Positions 12,801-24,800 of a stretch of 64,000 nt of DNA are shown piece by piece. This stretch comes from Tragulus kanchil (lineage: Eukaryota > Chordata > Mammalia > Artiodactyla > Tragulidae). The stretch covers positions 114,801,979-114,865,978 of the forward strand of contig JAIOJX010000032.1 in NCBI GenBank assembly GCA_022376925.1. Reading direction: 5' to 3'. The translations under genes and the position numbers were made by a program. Numbering within the stretch: the first letter of the stretch is position 1; each line of letters begins with the position of its first letter. Below the pieces are notes generated by a model. That model had not been told where the DNA came from. It did no database searches and saw only the letters and a list, made by a program, of their open reading frames with translations.

Positions 12801-15800
12801 CTGCATCCTGATGAGGAATACTCCAAATATGGCTTATTTTGTGTGAAAACTCATTTATTACTGGGACATAATTGCTTTACAATATTGCATGAGTTTCCAC
12901 TATACAATAAAGTGAATCAGGTATATGTATACCCTCTCCCTCCAACCCCATCCGGAAGACTCCACATATGTTTAAATCCACAAGTTCTCAATAATAAAAA
13001 CAAACTCAAAAAAATTCATCTTCGGAGAACAACAGGAGACCACTGTATTATTTTGAAAACTGATAAAGGGAAGGAATTTACCCTTTATTTATCACACAAT
13101 TATACCTTAGGTGCGTTGAGACAGAGCTGACTTAAGTTATTACTGAGGAATGCTATAGATTGACACGATTCATTTGGTATTAATTTAAATCCTTGAAAAC
13201 AGCAGTGTATTCAATAAATATATATTAATTCAAAAAATTAAATTGAATAGACATTAGTACCTACTCCATGCTAAGCATCAGAGCTAATCTCCAATAAAAG
13301 TTAAAGCAGACGACATGGGCAATTCCCTGGCTGTCCGTGGTTAGAACTCCACCCACCCTCACCTCCAATTGCCCATCTCAGGGGAACTAAAACCCCACAA
13401 GCCACAGGGTGCCCTATCACCAAAAAAGAAAGCAAAGGAGGACATTTTGAGAAAGGCAGGAGATTAACTGACAAGCAGGGGTTAACTATGTCGGAGTCTG
13501 AGTCCTAGATAATGCTTTAGAGATAAAAAGTTGTCAATTACTTTCAGCAGGATACAGTATGTCTTTGCTAGTAACTCCTAATCCTTTTATAAGTATTATA
13601 TTGCTTTACAGGTTTGATGAAAAGTCCTAGGGGAGAGGTGAACAGAGAAATGCGATTGTAAAGAAGCAGGGACTTCAGAGTGACAGGAATGAAACAGTTT
13701 AAAAGTTAATGAGTTTAGCTGCAAGGTTAAGTGAGCAAATAGTTTACAAGGTTATTCACTAGAGCACTATTTGTAATAACTAAATTTTGGAAAGAATTCA
13801 GATGTCCATCAATAGGAAACTTATTATGAGATAGCCACAGAATAGAATACAATGCATCCGTTTTAAAAAAGAAATGAAGGAAACTATGTCCTAATGAGGA
13901 AAGGAAACTGCATCCTGATGAGGATTATCTCCAGGATGTATTGATGAGAGCTCGGAAATGTGTCAAGTGTGCTACCATTTGTAAAATAATCTACAATACC
14001 TACATACAATCTGCTCATATATGCATAAGCTATCACTGAGGGCTACATAATAAATTACCAACACTGGTGGACTCTAAGGAGAAAATGTTAGTAAGGGTTA
14101 ACACTTCACTGTATATTCCCTCTTCTAGATTTGAACCAGGAATGTATTTCCAGGCCTGGCCCTCGAGGCTTTACATTTCTAAGCCCTGCTACAAAACACC
14201 AAACTGCTAACTAAACTGGAAAAGAAGTGAGAATCTAGAATTCGTCTTTCTGGGACTGGGAAACTAAGTGCTAGCCAAGCAAAATAAGGTGCAAGAACAG
14301 GATTCATTAGTGAAAACTTGTGGTACATATTAAGAGTTGCTTAGGGTTTTTGTGTTTTTTTTGGTGGGGGGGGCAGGTTGGGGAGGGAGGGGGGCGGGCG
14401 GGCCACTTCTGTTGGTCTTTCATTTCTCTATTTTCATCTGTCTTTGTTCTTTGGCCCGTATGGGTCTCCCATAGCAGCGGCCCCTGTAGTCACAGAGCAC
14501 TGGCTCTGGGCGCATGCGATCCAGAGCTCTGGCTCGGTAATCCGCTCCGCGGCACGTGGGATCTTCCCAGGCTGGGGATGGAACTGGCGCCCCTTGCACT
14601 GCAAGGTGGTGTCCTTATCCATAGGACCACCAGGGAAGCCCAGGGTTTTTTTAAATATGTATTTATTTATTTGGCTGTGCTGGGTCCTGGTTGCAGCCTG
14701 TGGGATCTAGCTGCCTGACTAGAGACACAACCCAGGCCCACTGGATTGGGAGAGCAGTCTTAGCTAATGGACCAAGGAAGTCCCTCAAGAGTTGGTTTTG
14801 TGGTGCATATGGAACCTCTAGATGAGTAACATTCAATAGGCAATTCAGGGTAAACATCTGACTGTCAGATCAGGTCTATTATATTATCATTTAATTCTCT
14901 CACAAAAAAAACCTGTGGTACACGTCAATATTCAATTTTCCAGAGAAGTAACCTACCCAATTACACAGAGGATTTAGTAATCTATATATGACCCCGACCA
15001 TAACTCATACTATATTCTAATTGCCTACTGACTTTCTGTATTCCCCAACCAATTTAAGATCTAAGAAACCTTGTAAGCCTGGCATCTAATCAATATTTGT
15101 TAAAATAAGTGGCCAATTCTTTGTCACTAAGGGTAGGAATAAGGACAAGTGACTTTTCCACTTACCATGTAAAGTGCCTAAGTTTCCTCAACTATTAACA
15201 ATGTTCACAAAGTACTTCATTCAATGTTTGGCATATAAGGAATCAAAAGTTTCTAGCAATCATAACAATGAAAGAACTGAAACATAGGAGGAATCAGAGG
15301 CAACATAGAAGGAAAACAAAATTAAGAAAGGAGTATCTGATATCAGAGGCAGCAAAAATGGTACCAAAAAGGCAGCAATAAGAACTAATTAGAAAGCTAA
15401 ATGATAAGGACTACTTCGGCATTTAGACAATGATTACCACTAGAAATGTTATTTAAATGACATGAAGGAAAGAAGCCAGAGACAGGATGAACAAATGTGC
15501 ATATTCTACACACCTGTCCAGCTAGATCTGATGACCAGAAACTATCACCTTATTCATCTTTGTAGCTCTAAAACCTAACATATTAAAATACATATTGAGT
15601 ATATTTGTTAAACATATAAGCAAACAGAAGGGGAAACAATGGAGACTAGAAATGCAGACTCTTACCTAAAGAAGTCTGGCTGTGAAGCGAAGAAGCGGAG
15701 AAAGCAACTGAACAGATATATCACAGAGAAAATATTTTTAACCATCTTGGGACGGAGTTCCCTAGTAGCTCAACTGGTAAAGAATCTGCCTGCAATGCAG

Positions 15801-18800
15801 GAGACCTGGGTTTGACCCCTGGGTTGGGAAAATCCTCTGGTGGAGGGCACGGCAACCCACTCCAGTATTCTTGCCTGGAGAATCCCCATGCTCAGAGGAG
15901 GCTGCTGGTGGGCTACAATCAATGGGGTCGTGCCACTGATTCAGGGGGTCCAACATTCAATAGGCAATTCAGGGTAAACATCTGACTGTCAGATCAGGTC
16001 TATTATATTATCATTTAATTCTCTCACAAAAACCTGTGGTACACGTCAATATTCAATTTTCCAGAGAAGTAACCTACCCAATTACACAGAGGATTTAGTA
16101 ATCTATATATGACCCCGACCATAACTCATACTATATTCTAATTGCCTACTGACTTTCTGTATTCCCCAACCAATTTAAGATCTAAGAAACCTTGTAAGCC
16201 TGGCATCTAATCAATATTTGTTAAAATAAGTGGCCAATTCTTTGTCACTAAGGGTAGGAATAAGGACAAGTGACTTTTCCACTTACCATGTAAAGTGCCT
16301 AAGTTTCCTCAACTATTAACAATGTTCACAAAGTACTTCATTCAATGTTTGGCATATAAGGAATCAAAAGTTTCTAGCAATCATAACAATGAAAGAACTG
16401 AAACATAGGAGGAATCAGAGGCAACATAGAAGGAAAACAAAATTAAGAAAGGAGTATCTGATATCAGAGGCAGCAAAAATGGTACCAAAAAGGCAGCAAT
16501 AAGAACTAATTAGAAAGCTAAATGATAAGGACTACTTCGGCATTTAGACAATGATTACCACTAGAAATGTTATTTAAATGACATGAAGGAAAGAAGCCAG
16601 AGACAGGATGAACAAATGTGCATATTCTACACACCTGTCCAGCTAGATCTGATGACCAGAAACTATCACCTTATTCATCTTTGTAGCTCTAAAACCTAAC
16701 ATATTAAAATACATATTGAGTATATTTGTTAAACATATAAGCAAACAGAAGGGGAAACAATGGAGACTAGAAATGCAGACTCTTACCTAAAGAAGTCTGG
16801 CTGTGAAGCGAAGAAGCGGAGAAAGCAACTGAACAGATATATCACAGAGAAAATATTTTTAACCATCTTGGGACGGAGTTCCCTAGTAGCTCAACTGGTA
16901 AAGAATCTGCCTGCAATGCAGGAGACCTGGGTTTGACCCCTGGGTTGGGAAAATCCTCTGGTGGAGGGCACGGCAACCCACTCCAGTATTCTTGCCTGGA
17001 GAATCCCCATGCTCAGAGGAGGCTGCTGGTGGGCTACAATCAATGGGGTCGGCAAAGGGTCAGACACGTAAGTACGCACAGCACATCTTAGGAGGTCTGA
17101 ATACAGAGGAGATGGTGTTCTAAGGGGAAGGAATACAAGCACCAAGAGACCAAATGGGTAGTTGCTAGACATGGGGGAAAGAGCCTCCAATTGTCTTATC
17201 TCCAAGATTTCTTCCCAAACATAAACCCTCACTCTGAAGAAGGCCTTTCTTCTTGGAGAACTTTTTAAGTTCCACAAGAGGTCTCAACCCTCTAGCTATC
17301 TATCTATTCTGTGTCTGCTCCAGAAGAGTGGCTAAATGCATGTTTAAGAAAACTACAGCACTCACTGCACTCACTAAATCCTTGGCCCCAAATCTGGCAA
17401 AACAAGGACAAAACTGGCAATCCTACCACATTCCCTAAAATATGTCTTCCAAGTCTCCAAAATAACTGTTATTCTCTCTTCAGATCTCCTATACCCTACT
17501 CCACTTCCCCTTACTTCTAAGCAGATCTTGCTTCACATTTCATTGAACAGACACCATTAGACAGGAAGTCTCCCTTCCTCATTCACCAAAACCACTGACC
17601 TGTCTGCATTTGTATACACATACTATTCATGAATGGAAACTTCAGAGCTGGGTCCTCACCATTCATCTCATTGTGGCCATTCCAGATTGCCCAACCTAAA
17701 ATAACCACCCACTTACCTCACAGCACTTTACACTAGGGGGAAGTAAAGGAATTATTTGCATAGCACTTATTCACTGATATTCTCTAATCAACATATTTAT
17801 GGTCTCTATCCCAGGAGTACAAGCTCCATTTGAAAGCAGAAATCTTTTCTGTCCCTTAATCACAGTGCCCCTAGTAAATAAAACAAACGCTCAATAAATA
17901 TAGGCAATCCTTCATAGCTCAGATGGTAAAGAACCTGCCTACAAAACATGAGACCTGGGTTTGATTTGATCCCTGGGTAGGGGAGATCCCTGGGGAAAGG
18001 AATGGTTACTCACTCCAATATTGCTGCCTGGAGAACTCCATGGACAGAGGAGCTAGGCGGGCTACAGTCCATGGGGATGCAAAAGAGTTGCACACCAGGG
18101 AAGCCCCCTCCCTACAGTTTTAAGGTAACCTTACAAATAAATACAAGTTCAATACCCACCTATAATAAAACACACGAAGTGTGGTATTTGAAAATAGAGT
18201 ACTGACACAATAGGAAAATATCACTCAAAACAATACATAATGTGGGTGATTCTCATAAAGTCAAGCATGAAAGGTCACATAGAGGTTTCCCTGGTGGTCC
18301 AGTGGGTAAAGAGTCCACCTTGCAGTGCAAGGGGAACCAGTTCAATTCCTGGCCCGGGAAGATCCCATGTGCTGCAGAGCGGCTGGACCAGTGTGTCCAA
18401 CTAGGAGTCAGCGTTCTGGAGCGCATGTGCTCAGAGCCGGAGGTCTCCAAGGAGAGAGGCCACTGTGATGAGAGCCCACATAGGCCAAAGAATAAAGATG
18501 GATGAAAATAAATGGATTTTAAAAATCAATAAAAGAGGCCACAAAATTAAAAAAAATAATAATCTGTAATGTTAGAAGTCAGAAGAGCTATCCTTGATGG
18601 GAGTAGGGCTTGAGGGATCCAAGTTTCCCAACCAGGGACTGAACCCAGGCCACTGCAATGAAACCACTAAATCCTAACCACTGGACCACCAGGTAATTCC
18701 TCTAGAGCTTTTACTTAGTATTTTTTTATTTATTCATTTATTTGTGAACTTTTAGTTGAGGCATGCACGGATCCAGTTCCCTAACCAGAGACTAAACTCA

Positions 18801-21800
18801 CACCCCTTATATTGGCAACACAGTGTCAGCCACTGGATGACCAGGTAAGTCTCATGGAGCTTTCAACTTGTGCTTTATTCTAGATTTATAGTTTCATGTC
18901 TTATATTTAGGACTTTAATCCATTTTCAGCTCATTTTTGTTTGTTAGGGTCTAACTTCATTCTTCTGCATGCATATATTCCATTTTCCCAACAACATTTG
19001 TTTAAAGAATGTCCTGTCCTCATTTTTGGTCTTGTGATCCTTACCAAAAATCATTTGACCACACGCAAGGATTTATTTCTGGGCTATTACATTCCATTGT
19101 TCTATCATGCCAGTATCACTGTTTCGATTACTATAGCTTTGCAATGTTTTGAAATCAGGAAGTGAGACCTATACTTTCCATGGGGATGCAAAGAGTTGCA
19201 CACCAGGAAGCCCCTCCTACAGTTTTAAGGTAACCTTACAAATAAATACAAGAAAAAAAAGGTGTGGTATTTGAAAATAGAGTACTGACACAATAGGAAA
19301 ATATCACTCAAAACAATACATAATGTGGGTGATTCTCATAAAGTCAAGCATGAAAGGTCACATAGAGGTTTCCCTGGTGGTCCAGTGGGTAAAGAGTCCA
19401 CCTTGCAGTGCAAGGGGAACCAGTTCAATTCCTGGCCCGGGAAGATCCCATGTGCTGCAGAGCGGCTGGACCAGTGTGTCCAACTAGGAGTCAGCGTTCT
19501 GGAGCGCATGTGCTCAGAGCCGGAGGTCTCCAAGGAGAGAGGCCACTGTGATGAGAGCCCACATAGGCCAAAGAATAAAGATGGATGAAAATAAATGGAT
19601 TTTAAAAATCAATAAAAGAGGCCACAAAATTAAAAAAAATAATAATCTGTAATGTTAGAAGTCAGAAGAGCTATCCTTGATGGGAGTAGGGCTTGAGGGA
19701 TCCAAGTTTCCCAACCAGGGACTGAACCCAGGCCACTGCAATGAAACCACTAAATCCTAACCACTGGACCACCAGGTAATTCCTCTAGAGCTTTTACTTA
19801 GTATTTTTTTATTTATTCATTTATTTGTGAACTTTTAGTTGAGGCATGCACGGATCCAGTTCCCTAACCAGAGACTAAACTCACACCCCTTATATTGGCA
19901 ACACAGTGTCAGCCACTGGATGACCAGGTAAGTCTCATGGAGCTTTCAACTTGTGCTTTATTCTAGATTTATAGTTTCATGTCTTATATTTAGGACTTTA
20001 ATCCATTTTCAGCTCATTTTTGTTTGTTAGGGTCTAACTTCATTCTTCTGCATGCATATATTCCATTTTCCCAACAACATTTGTTTAAAGAATGTCCTGT
20101 CCTCATTTTTGGTCTTGTGATCCTTACCAAAAATCATTTGACCACACGCAAGGATTTATTTCTGGGCTATTACATTCCATTGTTCTATCATGCCAGTATC
20201 ACTGTTTCGATTACTATAGCTTTGCAATGTTTTGAAATCAGGAAGTGAGACCTATACTTTATTCTTTTTTCAAAACTGTGTTGACAGAGAATTCCTTGGT
20301 GGTCCAGTGTATCCACATTCTCACTATGAAGGGCAGAGTTAAGGCCAAAAACAACAAAAATGTTTTGGCTATTTGGGATCCCTTGAGATTTCTTATGAAT
20401 TTTAGGATGCATTTTTCTATTTCAACAAAAAACGTCACTGAAAAAAAAAATGTCACTGGTGTTTTGACAACTGTTGAATCTATAGATCTCTTAGGGTAGT
20501 ATGAACATCTTAACAGCATTACGCATCCTAATCCATGAACATAGGATATCATTTTTGTGTGGCATCTTTAGGGTGAACCTGTTTTTCTTTAAAAATAAAT
20601 GTATTTATTTATTTGTTTTCGGCCATTCTGGGTTTTCACTGCTGCTACGGGCTCTTTAGTTCAGAGAGTAGGAGCTACTCTCTAGTTGAGGAGAGCAGGC
20701 TTCTTGTTGCAGTGACTTCTCTTGTTGTAGAACTCAGGCTCTAGGGCACATTGGCTCCAAAGTTGCACCTCTGAGGTTCTAGAGCAAAGGCTCAACAGTT
20801 GTGGCTCACGGGCTTAGTTTCTCTGCAGCAGCATGTGGGATCTTCCCGGATCAGGGATCGAACCCATGTCTCCTGCATCCACAGGCGAACTCTTTACCAA
20901 TGAGCTACCATCTTTGTTTTGGATGGGCCAAACAGCCTGCCCTCTGCAATGTACCAAGTCCTAACCACTGGGACTACCAGGGAATTCTCTGAACTTCAGC
21001 TTTTAAAGCGGTAAGTGAAGAATTCTTTTGGCCACACAAAGATGATCAAGGTTAATGGAAATGACGAGTAAACTTGTCTTAAGAGTACAAAGTCATATTC
21101 ATCTTATTCAGAAATAATTTCAATATTCTATTTTTCTGATCAGATCTTGCCCTTCACCCTCAAAAATCGTCTGAAAATTATCAAATTTAAGACTTCATTT
21201 AAAACAGTCTTGTAAGAACAGTATTTCTTTATAAGTCCACTAAGACTCTTTTCTCATTTGAGCTAATATAATGAATGGCCTAACACCTCCAATCCACCAA
21301 AAATTAGGCTATAGCATTTCGCAATTGTTCTATCATGCCAGTATCACTGTTTCGATTACTATAGCTTTGCAATGTTTTGAAATCAGGAAGTGAGACCTAT
21401 ACTTTATTCTTTTTTCAAAACTGTGTTGACAGAGAATTCCTTGGTGGTCCAGTGTATCCACATTCTCACTATGAAGGGCAGAGTTAAGGCCAAAAACAAC
21501 AAAAATGTTTTGGCTATTTGGGATCCCTTGAGATTTCTTATGAATTTTAGGATGCATTTTTCTATTTCAACAAAAAACGTCACTAAAAAAAAAAATGTCA
21601 CTGGTGTTTTGACAACTGTTGAATCTATAGATCTCTTAGGGTAGTATGAACATCTTAACAGCATTACGCATCCTAATCCATGAACATAGGATATCATTTT
21701 TGTGTGGCATCTTTAGGGTGAACCTGTTTTTCTTTAAAAATAAATGTATTTATTTATTTGTTTTCGGCCATTCTGGGTTTTCACTGCTGCTACGGGCTCT

Positions 21801-24800
21801 TTAGTTCAGAGAGTAGGAGCTACTCTCTAGTTGAGGAGAGCAGGCTTCTTGTTGCAGTGACTTCTCTTGTTGTAGAACTCAGGCTCTAGGGCACATTGGC
21901 TCCAAAGTTGCACCTCTGAGGTTCTAGAGCAAAGGCTCAACAGTTGTGGCTCACGGGCTTAGTTTCTCTGCAGCAGCATGTGGGATCTTCCCGGATCAGG
22001 GATCGAACCCATGTCTCCTGCATCCACAGGCGAACTCTTTACCAATGAGCTACCATCTTTGTTTTGGATGGGCCAAACAGCCTGCCCTCTGCAATGTACC
22101 AAGTCCTAACCACTGGGACTACCAGGGAATTCTCTGAACTTCAGCTTTTAAAGCGGTAAGTGAAGAATTCTTTTGGCCACACAAAGATGATCAAGGTTAA
22201 TGGAAATGACGAGTAAACTTGTCTTAAGAGTACAAAGTCATATTCATCTTATTCAGAAATAATTTCAATATTCTATTTTTCTGATCAGATCTTGCCCTTC
22301 ACCCTCAAAAATCGTCTGAAAATTATCAAATTTAAGACTTCATTTAAAACAGTCTTGTAAGAACAGTATTTCTTTATAAGTCCACTAAGACTCTTTTCTC
22401 ATTTGAGCTAATATAATGAATGGCCTAACACCTCCAATCCACCAAAAATTAGGTACATGGGTTCACTGGGTAAATCTTTCACGCAAATATATTCTAACTA
22501 CCGGGCTTCCCCTGGTGGTCCAGTGGATAAGGACACCGCCTTGTAGTGCAAGGGGCGCCGGTTCGATCCCTGGCCTGGGAAGATCCCACGTGCCGCGGAG
22601 CGGCTGGACTGATGTGTCCAATCACCGAGCCGGAGCTCTGGAGCGCATGCGCCCAGAGCTGGCGCTCTGCGACAACAGACGCCACCGCGATGGGAGGCCC
22701 GCAGGAGCCAAAGAACAAAGACGGATGAAAATGGAGAAATGAAAGACCAATGGAAGTGGCCTGCCCGCTCCCCTCCCTCCCCAACCCCTGCCCAAAATAA
22801 ATAAATAAATCTTTAAAAAAATATATATATATATTCTAACTACCATGACATTAATTCATTGTAAAGTCTACCTACTGAGCTCATGGGAAAAAAACAAAAA
22901 AGAACTTTTCCGCCCACCCAGTACAAGAGGTTATTGATCTCATTCAGCATAGTATTCAGCTGAACACCAAGCACAAAATAACCTCCTGGCCAACACAGAT
23001 GAACCTTCCACTTAAGGAAATACAAACAACAAACCCCAGAATTTTAAGGACTGAGCTAAACCATTCATTTTCACTTTGACATCTCTCATCTAGAGTTAAG
23101 TAGCTCAGAAATTATTAAGACAGCTAAACTAAAATTCAGTACGTCACAATTTTGAAACGTAAGACTTCCTCTAAGTTTTCTCATTACCCCTTACAACTGC
23201 CTTCCAAACTGCTATATCCTTTATCTTTCATAACATATAAACATTAAGAACCATTTAGAAAAGTAGTAAGGACAAGGATTGATTTAACATTTAGACAATC
23301 ACTGATACACTTTATCAACATTATTTAAACAGCGTGAGGGGACAGAAGTCAAAATGAAACTGTGGCTCAACATTCACCACTTAAGCCATGAAACTGGTAT
23401 CAAAGTCAATTATGATATGAGGTTTATTTCTCATTCCATTTTTTTTCTCTGTACTGGTTTGAAAGTTATATGTGTTTCTTTCAATAGTTATATTGGAACT
23501 ATAATTTTAAGAAAAAAAGTATTTCTTTAAATAAGTCCACTAAGACTCTTTTCTCATTTGAGCTAATATAATGAATGGCCTAACACCTCCAATCCACCAA
23601 AAATTAGGTACATGGGTTCACTGGGTAAATCTTTCACGCAAATATATTCTAACTACCGGGCTTCCCCTGGTGGTCCAGTGGATAAGGACACCGCCTTGTA
23701 GTGCAAGGGGCGCCGGTTCGATCCCTGGCCTGGGAAGATCCCACGTGCCGCGGAGCGGCTGGACTGATGTGTCCAATCACCGAGCCGGAGCTCTGGAGCG
23801 CATGCGCCCAGAGCTGGCGCTCTGCGACAACAGACGCCACCGCGATGGGAGGCCCGCAGGAGCCAAAGAACAAAGACGGATGAAAATGGAGAAATGAAAG
23901 ACCAATGGAAGTGGCCTGCCCGCTCCCCTCCCTCCCCAACCCCTGCCCAAAATAAATAAATAAATCTTTAAAAAAATATATATATATATTCTAACTACCA
24001 TGACATTAATTCATTGTAAAGTCTACCTACTGAGCTCATGGGAAAAAAACAAAAAAGAACTTTTCCGCCCACCCAGTACAAGAGGTTATTGATCTCATTC
24101 AGCATAGTATTCAGCTGAACACCAAGCACAAAATAACCTCCTGGCCAACACAGATGAACCTTCCACTTAAGGAAATACAAACAACAAACCCCAGAATTTT
24201 AAGGACTGAGCTAAACCATTCATTTTCACTTTGACATCTCTCATCTAGAGTTAAGTAGCTCAGAAATTATTAAGACAGCTAAACTAAAATTCAGTACGTC
24301 ACAATTTTGAAACGTAAGACTTCCTCTAAGTTTTCTCATTACCCCTTACAACTGCCTTCCAAACTGCTATATCCTTTATCTTTCATAACATATAAACATT
24401 AAGAACCATTTAGAAAAGTAGTAAGGACAAGGATTGATTTAACATTTAGACAATCACTGATACACTTTATCAACATTATTTAAACAGCGTGAGGGGACAG
24501 AAGTCAAAATGAAACTGTGGCTCAACATTCACCACTTAAGCCATGAAACTGGTATCAAAGTCAATTATGATATGAGGTTTATTTCTCATTCCATTTTTTT
24601 TCTCTGTACTGGTTTGAAAGTTATATGTGTTTTTCTTTCAATAGTTATATTGGAACTATAATTTTTAAGAGTCTAAACTCACCTCAATTTTCTTTACCCT
24701 CCCCTTTAAACATTTTACCCTTGAACTGTCCCAAGAATTTAACAGGAATGCTGCCTTTAGTGTCCTCTCCAACTAGCTAATAAGATTTTCATGCAATTTC

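Noticed and set aside
14663..14857. Other 60-90 aa frames in introns
   Set aside because: No start context, splice support or family similarity. They fall in SINEs or unique intron.
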